Assembly (NCBI RefSeq): GCF_026683955.1
Contig: NZ_CP113343.1
Coordinates: 2,294,001 to 2,358,000, forward strand
Direction: 5' to 3'
From: Arthrobacter sp. MMS18-M83
GTDB taxonomy: Bacteria > Actinomycetota > Actinomycetes > Actinomycetales > Micrococcaceae
Length of the DNA stretch: 64,000 nucleotides
This document shows positions 26,010 to 35,050 of this stretch, one piece after another. The number at the start of each line of letters is the position of its first letter. The stretch's first letter is position 1. The notes beneath the pieces are model-generated. The model did no database searches. It saw only the letters and a list, made by a program, of their open reading frames with translations, and had not been told where the DNA came from. The position numbers were made by a program, and so were the translations under genes.

Positions 26010-27175
26010 CACATCCCAAGACGATCATGGGCAAAGACCCCTACCGGGGAACCAACCTTGAAATCGCCTACGACACGACCGTCCTGTCCGTGCGGGAGAT
26101 CGACCATGGGCTGAACCGTGGTCTGCCTGTCATCTCACCGGGATTCATCGATGGGCAGGTCAACGGTTACGGCGGACTCGATATCAACGCCGCTGATATC
26201 ACGCCGCAAACGGTCATCAGCATGACCGCAGAGCTGGCGAAACTGGGCGTCACGACGTGGGTGCCAACCATCGTGACAGCGTCCGAGGAAGCGATCACTG
26301 GCGCGCTCGAACAAATCGGCCGGGCATGCCAAATTGATCCAACCACCCGGGCTGCCATCCCCTGCGTCCACGTCGAGGGCCCCTTCATATCCGACCAGGA
26401 CGGTCCGCGGGGTGTACACAACCCGGACTTCGTGCGGCCCCTTGACGCCCAGGAAGTCCGGCGATGGCTCCGGGCAAGCGGAATGGTCGGCATCGTCACG
26501 GTTTCTCCGCATGCGTCCGACTCGCCGGCCCAGATCGCCCAAATCCGCGAGCTCGGCGTCCACGTCGCCATCGGACACACGCACGCAAGTCCTGAGCAAA
26601 TCACAGCTGCCATCACCGCGGGAGCCCGCTTGGCCACCCACCTGGGCAACGGCATAGCGACAACCCTTCCCAGGCACCCCAATGCCCTTTGGACTCAACT
26701 GGCTGACGATCGTCTCACGGCAGGACTCATAGCGGACGGCCACCACTTACCAAGCGATACGCTGAAAGTCATGATCAGGGCAAAGACCACCGAACGTGCC
26801 TATCTGGTCTCGGACAGCACTGCGCTGGCCGGTAGCGAGCCTGGCCGCCACCGTACCTCAGTGGGCGGTCTGGTGGATCTTGCCCCCGGCGGGAGGCTCT
26901 CCCACGTGGGCACGGATCTGCTGGCAGGGGCCGCGGCAACCCTGCCGGACGGTTTCCGCAACGTCATCCAAAACGTCGGCCTGGATCTGCCAGAAGCCCT
27001 CAAAATGGTGACATCCACTCCGGCCCGGGTCATCCCGGGCACTCGGCCGGGGCTCGGCCACCTTCACGTAGGCTCTCCGGCAGATTTTGTCCTGATCACC
27101 GGGGAAGGACCTGAGGCAGGAACAATTACGACAGCAATCCAGTCTGGCCGACTAGTATCGGGCGGATCCGCATGA
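26006..27175 (+). CDS. nagA: N-acetylglucosamine-6-phosphate deacetylase family amidohydrolase
   Basis: 389 aa, GTG start overlapping the SIS gene. The amidohydrolase barrel has PGFIDGQVNGYGG, where the usual HxH is QxN as in E. coli NagA, i.e. the one-metal type. Metal and substrate residues follow: Glu in HVEGPFI, His in IGHTHAS, His in ATHLGNG, and catalytic Asp270 in LVSDSTALAG. The reaction releases acetate from GlcNAc-6-phosphate. The THLGNG...LPRHPN variant differs from the common THLFNAM and marks a separate subgroup, so the true acyl-sugar may differ. Fifth gene of the operon. Confidence 0.87.
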   Translation: MTHPKTIMGKDPYRGTNLEIAYDTTVLSVREIDHGLNRGLPVISPGFIDGQVNGYGGLDINAADITPQTVISMTAELAKLGVTTWVPTIVTASEEAITGALEQIGRACQIDPTTRAAIPCVHVEGPFISDQDGPRGVHNPDFVRPLDAQEVRRWLRASGMVGIVTVSPHASDSPAQIAQIRELGVHVAIGHTHASPEQITAAITAGARLATHLGNGIATTLPRHPNALWTQLADDRLTAGLIADGHHLPSDTLKVMIRAKTTERAYLVSDSTALAGSEPGRHRTSVGGLVDLAPGGRLSHVGTDLLAGAAATLPDGFRNVIQNVGLDLPEALKMVTSTPARVIPGTRPGLGHLHVGSPADFVLITGEGPEAGTITTAIQSGRLVSGGSA

Positions 27176-28467
27176 CTACCAACGATGCCGCCCAAGGCAT
27201 CCTTCGGGTAGGCGCCGCAGTTGTCGAGATCTCGCCCCCTGCGGGTACGGCCATGGCCGGATTCGCTGCCAGAACCGAACCCAGCACCGGGGTCCACGAT
27301 CCCCTCACCGTCCGGGCGTTGGCTGTCGATGACACGTGCTGGATCACCGTGGATGTGTGCGGCCTCCACGAAGACACGTGCACCCGCATCGCCCACAGCC
27401 TGCCCTTTGCGCCGGAACGTGTCGCCATTACAGCCACTCACACGCACGCAGGCCCTTGCGTCATGCCCGGTCGGCTCGGGGGCCATGATCCGAGGCTCCT
27501 GGAAGAGATCCTCCTGGCCTGCCGCACCGCCACGGAAGCTGCCGTGGCCGCCCAGCGGCCTGCGAGCCTGGAATACGGCGAATCCCGCGGAGTGGATATT
27601 GCCAAGAACCGGCGCCATCCCAAACGCGTGGTGGACCCTCCAGTCCAGGTAGCCAAATTCAGCGACCAACACGGACAGGTGGTTGCCTGGATGGTTCTCT
27701 ATCCCTGCCACCCGGTGGTCCTTGGTCCGGAAAACCGTCTCATCAGTGGCGACTATCCCGCTTTCACGAGGAGCGTGCTGGAAGAACACTCCCCCGGCTC
27801 GGTTGCTTTATTTCTGCCCGGGACCGCCGGCGACATCAATACTGGCCACCCAGCCGACGCGTCCTACGCCCTTTCCGCTTCCGCTGGCCGGACGATGGAC
27901 CAAGCGAAGATCGTCGGAGAGCGTGTGGCCGCATCCGTGTTGGGGACCGCCCTCCTGCCCCTCTCCGAAAGGGGGAATGAATTGCCACCCCGGAAGACCT
28001 CCGCCACGCAGAAGACGATCAGCGTCGCAATGGAATCGCGCGATGCGGCCTCCCCTGTGGAGTTGAGCCGGCAATGGGAAGCCGAAGCAGTTTCAGCCGA
28101 TCCGGGCCGGCAATCCCTTCTCAACGCGTGGAGGCAATGGGCCATGGACCGCGGTCCCGGAGAGAAAATGTCCTGGCGCGCACCAGTGAGTGTTTTCAGA
28201 TGGCAAGGCCTGACCCTTGTTGGGCTACCGGGGGAACCATTCCTGGCCTCAACGGAAGCCGTCACCTCCGCGTTCGAGGGTCCTGTCCTTGTCACGGGCT
28301 ATACCAACGGGTGCCCGGGATACTTCCCCACCGCCGACGAATATGGTTTCGGAGGATACGAGGTGGACGACGCGCACCGCTACTACGGCATGCCAGCCCC
28401 GTTCGCGCCCGGCAGTGCTGAAGCTCTGACCCAAACCGCCATAGAACTCATGAGCGAGCTCCCATGA
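27172..28467 (+). CDS. Neutral/alkaline ceramidase-like N-terminal domain hydrolase
   Basis: 431 aa, overlapping nagA by 4 bp. The N-terminus VGAAVVEISPPAGTAMAGF and the motifs ATHTHAGP, YPCHPVVLGPEN, SGDYPAF and FLPGTAGDIN match the neutral ceramidase superfamily, whose bacterial members bind Zn via HxH and cleave N-acyl bonds. There is no signal peptide, so unlike secreted ceramidases it is cytoplasmic. Together with NagA it would give two deacylating or hydrolytic steps in one amino-sugar operon. The substrate is unknown; an N-acylated or amide-linked sugar derivative is a working guess (inference). Confidence 0.8.
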   Translation: MTTNDAAQGILRVGAAVVEISPPAGTAMAGFAARTEPSTGVHDPLTVRALAVDDTCWITVDVCGLHEDTCTRIAHSLPFAPERVAITATHTHAGPCVMPGRLGGHDPRLLEEILLACRTATEAAVAAQRPASLEYGESRGVDIAKNRRHPKRVVDPPVQVAKFSDQHGQVVAWMVLYPCHPVVLGPENRLISGDYPAFTRSVLEEHSPGSVALFLPGTAGDINTGHPADASYALSASAGRTMDQAKIVGERVAASVLGTALLPLSERGNELPPRKTSATQKTISVAMESRDAASPVELSRQWEAEAVSADPGRQSLLNAWRQWAMDRGPGEKMSWRAPVSVFRWQGLTLVGLPGEPFLASTEAVTSAFEGPVLVTGYTNGCPGYFPTADEYGFGGYEVDDAHRYYGMPAPFAPGSAEALTQTAIELMSELP

Positions 28468-29453
28468 CAGGCCGTCCAACCATCACGCAACTCGCGGCCG
28501 AACTCGGCATCGCCCCCTCAACAGTGTCGCGGGCCTTTACGAGGCCTAACCTCCTCAAACCGGAGACCGTGGCACTGGTTCAGAAGGCCGCAGAAGCTGC
28601 CGGTTATATACCGAACCATCACGCACGCGCGCTCTCGACGGGACGTGCCGGCGCGATTGGACTCATCGTGCCGGACATTGCCAACCCGTTTTTCCCGCCT
28701 TTGGTCCGCGCCGCCCAAAACTACGCCAGTGACCTCGGACTTTCCGTATTCCTGGCAGACACGGATGAAAACGCCGAGCGGGAAGACCGCGTCATCTCAA
28801 GGATGGCGCCCCAGGTTGAAGGGCTGATCGTCGTCTCATCCAGGCTCGGTTCGGCCCGCATCAGGCAAATAGCCGACTCACAACGAATGGCATTCATTAA
28901 CCGCGACGTTCCCGAGACCTACCGGGTGCTGCTGGACACCACCGCGGCCATCCGCTCCGCGCTGACCCACCTTTCCGGGCTCGGCCACCGTCGCATCGCC
29001 TACGTCGGTGGGCCGCCACAATCATGGGCAAACAAACAACGACGCTCAGCCGTGGACAACTTCTCGAAGGCCCAAGGCCTCGAGGTGACGCACTTCAGTG
29101 CAGATCCTGGCACCTATGACGCCGCGAAGGCGCTCAGTGATTCGGTAGCGGCCTCGGGAGTCACCGCAATCATCGCGTTCGACGACGTCATCGCCCACGG
29201 CCTCATGGGCGGATTCGCCGCCATGGGTTTGGATGTTCCCAAGGACTTGAGCGTCATCGGTTGCGACGACACCCTCGCGACCACCACGTTTCCCGCTCTT
29301 TCCACGATCGCCGTCAACGTAGGTGATGCGGCCCGGCGCGCCGTTGCCGCGTTATCCGAGAACGTAGGATCCACCACGCTTCCCGGCGCGAGGATCATCT
29401 TTGAGGGAACCCTCATCCTCCGGGGAACAACGGGACCAGTGCCTACCCGCTAG
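28464..29453 (+). CDS. LacI family transcriptional regulator of the amino-sugar operon
   Basis: 329 aa, ATGA overlap with the previous gene. The N-terminal LacI HTH reads TITQLAAELGIAPSTVSRAF with the hinge helix HHARALSTGRAG. A periplasmic-binding-protein-like effector domain follows, starting IGLIVPDIANPFFPPLV. As the last gene of the operon it probably binds the TGCAAACGTTTGCA palindrome upstream of the symporter gene. The inducer is presumably the imported sugar or its phosphate. Its final codons and stop lie in the left arm of the shared terminator hairpin with the convergent MFS gene. Confidence 0.9.
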   Translation: MTGRPTITQLAAELGIAPSTVSRAFTRPNLLKPETVALVQKAAEAAGYIPNHHARALSTGRAGAIGLIVPDIANPFFPPLVRAAQNYASDLGLSVFLADTDENAEREDRVISRMAPQVEGLIVVSSRLGSARIRQIADSQRMAFINRDVPETYRVLLDTTAAIRSALTHLSGLGHRRIAYVGGPPQSWANKQRRSAVDNFSKAQGLEVTHFSADPGTYDAAKALSDSVAASGVTAIIAFDDVIAHGLMGGFAAMGLDVPKDLSVIGCDDTLATTTFPALSTIAVNVGDAARRAVAALSENVGSTTLPGARIIFEGTLILRGTTGPVPTR

Positions 29454-29484
29454 CCGTTCGAGCCGGGCTAGCGGGTAGGCACTG
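29437..29484. terminator. Bidirectional terminator spanning two convergent stop codons
   Basis: Two 19-bp arms (29437-29455, CAGTGCCTACCCGCTAGCC, and its exact reverse complement at 29466-29484) enclose a 10-nt loop. The arms contain the last codons and the stop codons of both the LacI gene (plus strand) and the MFS gene (minus strand), so both proteins end in V-P-T-R. Confidence 0.85.
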
Positions 29485-30979
29485 CGTCAAACGCCGTCCG
29501 CGGGACCTGGCTAGACGTTTGAAGGGAAGGCTCGACGGCGTTGCTCCCCCGGGTGCCCGCGCCGGCTGCGGTTTCAGCCTGGCTTGGGGCGAGTTGCTCG
29601 GCCAGGCTACGTGCGCGGGCGCGGGACGGAAGGAGCCACGCCACCAAGGTGGCAAGGACCAGCACGGACGCACCAACGTAAATGGCGGGAATTGCTGCAT
29701 CCACGTAGCCGGTGGGGGTGAGTTTGCCGCCAGCTCCGGTGAAGACTGCCGTCAGAACGGCGACACCAAGGGCCACACCGATCTCCCGGAGCGTGGAGTT
29801 GGTGCCGCTCGCCTTCGCGTGGTCCTCGGCGCGCATGTTGGCGAGCACCGCCGTCGACATCGGGGCGAAAACCAGGCCCATGCCGATTCCCGCCGCAATG
29901 AAGCCGGGCACCAGCGTTTCATATGGGACGCTCGCGGAAAGGACTCCGGCCAGCCAGAACATGCCCGCCGTGAGCAAGGCGAGGCCTGTGACCATAAGCG
30001 TCCTGGTGCCTAGCCGCGGTGCCAACAGGCCTGCGAGTGGTGCCACAAACATGGGGGCCAAGGTCCATGGCATGGTCATGACGCCGGCCGCGAGAGGTCC
30101 GTGGCCCTGCACCACCTGCAGGAACTGGATGAGGATGAAGACAGACCCGAAGATCCCGAAGCTGAAGGTCAGGCCGATGACGTTGGCCACAGTGAAGCTG
30201 CGGTCGCTGAAGAGCCTGAGTGGAAGCAGCGGCGCGGCAACACGGGATTCCCACAGCACAAAGGCAAGCAGCAGTACGCCACCACCGATCAAGGCGCCGA
30301 GCACCTCGGCACTGGACCAGCCGGCGTCGTTCCCGCGGACGATGCCGAACACGAGCGCCAGGAGACCCAGCCCGGAGAGGAGAAGGCCTACGACGTCGGC
30401 GCGAACGCGGGCGCCGAAGCTATTCGGCAATGCGAAGAGAGCCAGCGGAATCGACAGGATTCCGATGGGCACATTGAGCCAGAAGATCGCTTCCCAGCTC
30501 CAGCCCTCCACCACGGCGCCGCCGATCAGTGGACCCAGGGCTACACCCAGGCCGGATACTCCGCCCCAGATCCCGATGGCGAGCGGACGCAGCTTGTCGC
30601 TGACCGAGCCCACCAGAAGGGTGAGTGAGAGGGGCATGAGCGCCGCCGAACCAACGCCCTGCACTGCGCGGGCGCCGATGAGTTGCCACGGTTCCGTGCT
30701 GACGGCGGCTGCTGCGGAGGCCAGCGTGAAGATGGCAAGGCCGGCGATGAAGACGTGGCGGCGACCGAAGCGGTCCCCCAGGCCGACGGCCAGCAGCATG
30801 AACGCCGCGAAGCTCAGGGAGTAGGCGTTGACGATCCATTGCAGTTCCTCGACGCTCGCGCCGAGGGCCTTGTGCATCACGGGCAGGGCATTGGTGACCA
30901 CAAGGTTGTCCAGTGTGGCCATGAAGACAGGCAAGGAGGCGGCCACAATGGCCAGCCAGACGGGAATGGTGCGTTTCAT
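29468..30979 (-). CDS. MFS transporter, DHA2/EmrB-QacA family
   Basis: 503 aa with about 14 membrane helices. Motif A is GLGDRFGRRHVF, motif C is the G-rich GVSGLGVALGPLIGGAVVEG, and the N-terminal ATLDNLVVTNALP matches the D1-type motif of 14-TM proton-drug antiporters. The Arg-rich linker and ~50-residue Gln/Ala/Thr tail are cytoplasmic. A TetR gene is divergent 91 bp away with two operator-like dyads between, the classic arrangement of a repressor-controlled drug efflux pump. Confidence 0.9.
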   Translation of the reverse strand: MKRTIPVWLAIVAASLPVFMATLDNLVVTNALPVMHKALGASVEELQWIVNAYSLSFAAFMLLAVGLGDRFGRRHVFIAGLAIFTLASAAAAVSTEPWQLIGARAVQGVGSAALMPLSLTLLVGSVSDKLRPLAIGIWGGVSGLGVALGPLIGGAVVEGWSWEAIFWLNVPIGILSIPLALFALPNSFGARVRADVVGLLLSGLGLLALVFGIVRGNDAGWSSAEVLGALIGGGVLLLAFVLWESRVAAPLLPLRLFSDRSFTVANVIGLTFSFGIFGSVFILIQFLQVVQGHGPLAAGVMTMPWTLAPMFVAPLAGLLAPRLGTRTLMVTGLALLTAGMFWLAGVLSASVPYETLVPGFIAAGIGMGLVFAPMSTAVLANMRAEDHAKASGTNSTLREIGVALGVAVLTAVFTGAGGKLTPTGYVDAAIPAIYVGASVLVLATLVAWLLPSRARARSLAEQLAPSQAETAAGAGTRGSNAVEPSLQTSSQVPRTAFDAVPTR

Positions 30980-31022
30980 GATGACTCCACGGGGTCGCTG
31001 AAGTGCCGCTTTACGGGATGTT

Positions 31023-31070
31023 GTAATCGAATGATTACTTAAAAGGCAAAGTTAGTTATCGACTGATAAC
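31023..31070. promoter_or_regulatory. Twin TetR-type operators between MFS pump and its regulator
   Basis: GTAATCGAATGATTAC (31023-31038) and GTTATCGACTGATAAC (31055-31070) share the consensus GTWATCGAMTGATWAC, 32 bp apart or about three helical turns. The second ends directly at the ATG of the TetR gene at 31071, so repressor binding would cover the start of both divergent transcripts. Confidence 0.75.
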
Positions 31071-31787
31071 ATGTCAAGTGTGGCGAAGAAAACAGTGGGC
31101 ACCGGCGCCCCGGAGACGACCTCAACCAGTCAGGCAACAGCCGAGCGCATCCCTGCAGCGCAGCGGCGAGAGCTGATCCTGGAAGCTGCCACCGGGGTCT
31201 TCGCCGAACGCGGATACGCCGGTTCCACCACGGACCAAGTGGCCAAGGCCGCAGGGATCAGCCAGCCATACGTGGTGCGGATGTTCGGCACCAAGGAAAC
31301 CCTGTTCCTGGAGGCCTTGGACCGCGCGCAAGGAAAGTTGCTGCGGGCGTTCCGCGAAGTCATTGCAGCCTACGACGCCGGTGAGCTCACCGAAGAACTG
31401 CAGCACCTGGATCCTGCCGCCGGGAGCGGCCGGCCGGAACAACTCAAACAGCTCATGGCCATTGCCTACGCCGATCTGATCGAGGACCGTGGGATCCTCA
31501 TGATGCTGATGCAGGCTTTCGTGGCAGGTCACGAGCCCGCCATCGGGGCACGGGCCAGGGAAGGATTCCTGGATATTTACCGCCTGGTGCGGGATGAAGC
31601 CGGCCTGCTCCCCGAAACCGCCCGCGATTTCCTTGCGCAGGGCATGCTCATGAACACCCTGATCGGCATCCGCCTGCCGGAGATCTACGAGCAGGATCCG
31701 ACGGCCGAGGAACTGCTCGAATGCACCCTGCGGTCCAAGCTGCCCATGGTGCTCAAGGCAAGCAAAGCCCAGCGCCGGGCTGGCTGA
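31071..31787 (+). CDS. TetR family regulator of the adjacent MFS pump
   Basis: 238 aa. A disordered ~30-residue leader is followed by the TetR HTH: RRELILEAATGVFAERGYAG then TTDQVAKAAGISQPYVVRMF. The C-terminal domain is helical with a LIEDRGILMMLMQAF segment. The ATG directly abuts an operator dyad and has no ribosome site, so translation may be leaderless or may start at GTG 31080. It probably represses itself and the divergent MFS gene. Confidence 0.9.
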   Translation: MSSVAKKTVGTGAPETTSTSQATAERIPAAQRRELILEAATGVFAERGYAGSTTDQVAKAAGISQPYVVRMFGTKETLFLEALDRAQGKLLRAFREVIAAYDAGELTEELQHLDPAAGSGRPEQLKQLMAIAYADLIEDRGILMMLMQAFVAGHEPAIGARAREGFLDIYRLVRDEAGLLPETARDFLAQGMLMNTLIGIRLPEIYEQDPTAEELLECTLRSKLPMVLKASKAQRRAG

Positions 31788-31823
31788 GGGTCGGCTGCGC
31801 CATGGAGGCGCCGAGACCGTGAG

Positions 31824-32459
31824 TTAGCCGGCCACGCCGTACAAGCGGTCTCCTGCGTCGCCCAGGCCCGGAACGATGTAGGCCTTCTCATTGAGCTTCT
31901 CGTCAATCGAGGCGAGGACGATCTTCACGTTGGCCTCGGAAAGCTCTTCTTCCAGCTTGGCCAGGCCTTCCGGGGCGGCCAACAGGCAGATGCATGTGAC
32001 GTCCGAGGCACCGCGCTTGAAGAGGAACTTGATGGCTTCGCGCAAGGTGCCGCCGGTGGCAAGCATGGGGTCCAAAACGAAGATCTGGCGGCCGGTGAGG
32101 TCCTCGGGGAGGCGCTCGGCGTAGGTGATGATGTCCAGGGTTTCTTCGTCGCGGGCCATGCCCAGGAAACCCACTTCGGCAGTGGGGACCAGCTTGGTCA
32201 TGCCCTCGAGCATGCCGAGGCCTGCGCGCAGGATGGGGACTACCAGGGGCGTCGGCTTGGTGAAGGCGGTACCAATCGTCTTGGTGACGGGAGTTTCGAT
32301 CTCCACCGGTTCGGTCCTGACCTCGCGTGTGGCCTCATAGGCCAGAAGGGTGACGAGTTCCTCGGTGAGTTGCCGGAAGACCGGTGAAGGGGTGTTCTTA
32401 TCCCGCAGAACGGTGAGCTTGTGAGCGACCAGCGGGTGGTCCACGACGAGTGTGCGCAT
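31824..32459 (-). CDS. upp: Uracil phosphoribosyltransferase
   Basis: 211 aa from ATG 32459, exactly the usual length; the frame stays open upstream but lacks family similarity there. It converts uracil and PRPP to UMP in pyrimidine salvage. Landmarks: the N-terminal [30 protein letters not shown] for the active-site loop, the PRPP motif [12 protein letters not shown], and the C-terminal uracil-binding [15 protein letters not shown]. It is divergent from tadA with only 23 bp between the starts. Confidence 0.97.
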   Translation of the reverse strand: MRTLVVDHPLVAHKLTVLRDKNTPSPVFRQLTEELVTLLAYEATREVRTEPVEIETPVTKTIGTAFTKPTPLVVPILRAGLGMLEGMTKLVPTAEVGFLGMARDEETLDIITYAERLPEDLTGRQIFVLDPMLATGGTLREAIKFLFKRGASDVTCICLLAAPEGLAKLEEELSEANVKIVLASIDEKLNEKAYIVPGLGDAGDRLYGVAG

Positions 32460-32482
32460 GAGTCCAAAACTATCATTGAGGC

Positions 32483-32992
32483 ATGAGCACCAACGAGCCT
32501 TATCACGCAGAGCACGCGGCCTGGATGGGCCTTGCCTTGGACGAGGCCCGGTTGGCACTGGATACGGACGATGTGCCGATCGGCGCGGTGGTTCTTGGGC
32601 CCGACGGCGGCGTGCTGGGTGCCGGGCGGAACGAACGGGAAGCGCACGGCGACCCAACGGCGCACGCCGAGATCGTCGCCATCCGCGAGGCGGCCGCCAC
32701 CCTGCAGCGCCATGCCCTTGAACTCGGCGAAGGTGGCGACGGTTGGCGGCTCGAGGACTGCACACTCGTGGTGACGCTGGAACCGTGCGCGATGTGTGCC
32801 GGCGCCATTGTGTTGGCCCGGATTCCGCGGGTGGTCTTCGGCGCATGGGACGAGAAGGCCGGTGCCGCCGGATCCGTCTTCGACATCCTGCGGGAACGCA
32901 GGCTCAACCACTGGGTGGAGGTCTACGCAGGCGTGCGCGAGGACGAATGCTCGGCCTTGCTGCGCGATTTCTTCGCAGCCCACCGGAAATAG
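32483..32992 (+). CDS. tadA: tRNA-specific adenosine deaminase
   Basis: 169 aa. The zinc cytidine-deaminase-like site is complete: His61 and the proton-shuttling Glu63 in TAHAEIVAI, and Cys102/Cys105 in [11 protein letters not shown]. TadA makes inosine at position 34 of tRNA-Arg(ACG). A ~12-residue insert ([13 protein letters not shown]) lies between the two motifs. The upp/tadA divergent pair is common in actinobacteria. Confidence 0.94.
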   Translation: MSTNEPYHAEHAAWMGLALDEARLALDTDDVPIGAVVLGPDGGVLGAGRNEREAHGDPTAHAEIVAIREAAATLQRHALELGEGGDGWRLEDCTLVVTLEPCAMCAGAIVLARIPRVVFGAWDEKAGAAGSVFDILRERRLNHWVEVYAGVREDECSALLRDFFAAHRK

Positions 32993-33081
32993 CATCACCC
33001 AGGCCCTTTGGCCTTGAGCTCTTGAAATCTGCGGGTGTTGGACGTCAGATGGTCTCAGACAGCACGCCTGAGGAGGACCTC

Positions 33082-33468
33082 ATGACCGTCTCTTTCAACC
33101 ACACCATCGTCTACGCAACGGACAAACGCCGTTCCGCGGAGTTCCTCGCCAAGGTATTTGGGCTCCCGGAGCCGCAGCCCATGTGGTCCTTCATGACTGT
33201 GCCCCTTGACCACGGTGTGGCCCTCGATTTCGCCGCCACGGACCGGCCCATCTCCCCGCAGCACCATGCCTTCCTGGTCAGCGAGGACGATTTCGACGGG
33301 ATCTTCGCGAGGATCCAGGCTGAGGGGATCCCCTACTGGGCGGACCCGGCGCGGTCCCGCCCCCAGCAGATCAATCACAACGACGGCGGACGCGGCGTCT
33401 ATTTCGCGGATCCGGACGGGCATTTCCTTGAGGCGATCACGCGGCCGTATGGATCAGGTGCCGCATGA
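33082..33468 (+). CDS. VOC family protein
   Basis: 128 aa from ATG 33082 with a perfect AGGAGG 5 nt upstream. It is a glyoxalase/dioxygenase-fold protein: VSFNHTIVYATDKRRSAEFL, then HHAFLVSEDDFD, and GRGVYFADPDGHFLEAIT near the end. The metal-site His and Glu are present, but the substrate is unknown. It overlaps the acylphosphatase gene by 4 bp and is probably co-transcribed with it. Confidence 0.88.
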   Translation: MTVSFNHTIVYATDKRRSAEFLAKVFGLPEPQPMWSFMTVPLDHGVALDFAATDRPISPQHHAFLVSEDDFDGIFARIQAEGIPYWADPARSRPQQINHNDGGRGVYFADPDGHFLEAITRPYGSGAA

Positions 33469-33740
33469 GCCAAGTACGCGTCACTGCCATGGTGACCGGC
33501 CGCGTCCAGGGCGTCGGTTTCCGCTACTCGACAATGCATCAAGCCCGACTTTTGGGACTGTCCGGAGAGGCAGCCAACCAGATGGACGGCTCGGTGCAGG
33601 TGATCGCAGAGGGTGATCGCGACGCCGTCGAGTCCCTGCTGGAATGGCTGCAATCCCGGGACGCCCCAGGGCGCGTAAAACACGTGGATGCCACCTTCAC
33701 GCAAGCCACCGGCGAGTTCTCCGGATTCTGGGTGGACTGA
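33465..33740 (+). CDS. acyP: Acylphosphatase
   Basis: 91 aa, the standard size. It hydrolyses carboxyl-phosphate bonds such as acetyl phosphate. The phosphate-binding loop is GRVQGVGFR with catalytic Arg20, and the second catalytic residue is Asn38 in GEAANQMDGSV. The tail ends SGFWVD instead of the usual GFxxR. It overlaps the VOC gene before it. Confidence 0.93.
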   Translation: MSQVRVTAMVTGRVQGVGFRYSTMHQARLLGLSGEAANQMDGSVQVIAEGDRDAVESLLEWLQSRDAPGRVKHVDATFTQATGEFSGFWVD

Positions 33741-33781
33741 GTCAGCCCTCGGACTGAACCCACTCCTGAACTGAACGCGAC

Positions 33782-35017
33782 CTAGCCGTTTGCGGCGTTC
33801 GCCTTGTCCAGGGCATCGATGCGCCTCTGCCGCGATGCCGGCGAGTCCAGGCTGAAGGAGCGGAAATCCCCGAGGTCCTCGCGGATCCAGCCCTCAACTT
33901 CGATGATGCGCTGAGTAACAGCCGCGGTGGGCTTGTCGAACGTCCAGGCTGCGATCCGCTCCTTGCCAGGATCGTACTGCCACAGTCCGATGATCCGTCC
34001 CCGGTCCAGGATCGGGTGGTCGGACAGGTCTGCCTGCAGCGCCAGCGTGGTGTCCAGAACCTTCCGGCCCCGATCCCCTTCAGCCAGCATGTCCGCGGAG
34101 TTCCTGCGCAACAGCACCAAAGAATCCGTACCGGCCAGAAGCTGGATCTGTTCTTCCTGAGGTGCCTTGAACGCGGAAAGGCGTTCGACGTCGTCGGGCA
34201 GCATCCACAGCGGCTCGCCCGCCGCGGTGGTCACTTCAGTGGCGGCGACGGCGGCCAGCGCAGCCTTGCTCTGGGCGACAGTGAAGCCCGTGAACCATTG
34301 GCTCTGCTTGGACGTCGCGCCACCGGTCCAGCGCAGGTACCGTTCGATCAAGCGCGCGCGGGCGGCGTCGTCGTGGATGGGGCTAGGCGGCAGCACCCAC
34401 GATGTGTAGGCGTAGCGCTGCTGGTCGAGGCGGCCGTTGACGGGCACACGGCGGATGCGTCCGTCGGCTTGCAGGAGGCCCAACGCCGTGGGAAGGGTGG
34501 TGGCCGCGCCCTTCTTCTTGCCTTCTTCGCCGAGGCTGCGGACGGACTCGCCGAGCTCGTCCTTGAGTTGCTTAGGGTCCATGGGGTCGCTGGATTCCAT
34601 GAGGGTGTGCAGCACCTGCTCTTCGAGCAGGGTGATCTCACCGCGTTCGACGCCGAGCCGAGCCAAGACCTTGAACGGCGCCACCGCGGCGTCCCGGCCA
34701 ACCTGGAGGCCCCATGCGAAATCGTTCCGGCCCAGGACATAGGTGCAACCCCGGGCAGTAGGGAGCTCGTGGATTCTCAGTTCCGCGACGTCACTGTCCA
34801 CCTGTTCGCGCCTGATCCCGGCCCGGGCGAAGAGCGTCAGGTAGGGGTTGGCGCCACCCACGGAGCGGGCCCACCCGGCGTGGTCCAGGACCTCCTCGGA
34901 GGTCTTGCCGGCGAGTGAGCCGTCGAGGCCCTGCCGATGCCACGCCCAGGCGCGGAGCAGTTCCGGAGTGAGCGTTTGGGTGGAAAGCACGGCGGACGTC
35001 ATGGCCCCATTCTGCAC
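33782..35017 (-). CDS. Winged-helix DNA-binding protein, AlkZ/YcaQ-like family
   Basis: 411 aa of the HTH_42 superfamily. Features include LRAWAWHRQGLDG near the N-terminus, repeated winged-helix elements in the middle (EQVLHTLMESSD..., PTALGLLQADGRIRRV), the Q-rich KQSQWFTGF segment that may correspond to the catalytic QxQ-type motif of the DNA glycosylase AlkZ, and a C-terminal ILDRGRIIGLWQYDPGKERIAAW. AlkZ-like proteins excise alkylated or cross-linked bases; a DNA-repair role is likely but the lesion is unknown. A single gene with no clear partners. Confidence 0.8.
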   Translation of the reverse strand: MQNGAMTSAVLSTQTLTPELLRAWAWHRQGLDGSLAGKTSEEVLDHAGWARSVGGANPYLTLFARAGIRREQVDSDVAELRIHELPTARGCTYVLGRNDFAWGLQVGRDAAVAPFKVLARLGVERGEITLLEEQVLHTLMESSDPMDPKQLKDELGESVRSLGEEGKKKGAATTLPTALGLLQADGRIRRVPVNGRLDQQRYAYTSWVLPPSPIHDDAARARLIERYLRWTGGATSKQSQWFTGFTVAQSKAALAAVAATEVTTAAGEPLWMLPDDVERLSAFKAPQEEQIQLLAGTDSLVLLRRNSADMLAEGDRGRKVLDTTLALQADLSDHPILDRGRIIGLWQYDPGKERIAAWTFDKPTAAVTQRIIEVEGWIREDLGDFRSFSLDSPASRQRRIDALDKANAANG

Positions 35018-35050
35018 CGTTGCCTGCCATCCGTGGCAGTCCCGCGCGAG

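Noticed and set aside
21699..28467. Sialic acid catabolic operon
   Set aside because: The symporter, AGE epimerase, NagA and NagB fit, but there is no sialate lyase (NanA) and no ManNAc kinase, so only a broader amino-sugar label is justified.
32460..32846. N-terminal extension of the upp frame
   Set aside because: The extension lies antisense within tadA, has no similarity to the family, and the 211-aa form matches the normal length.
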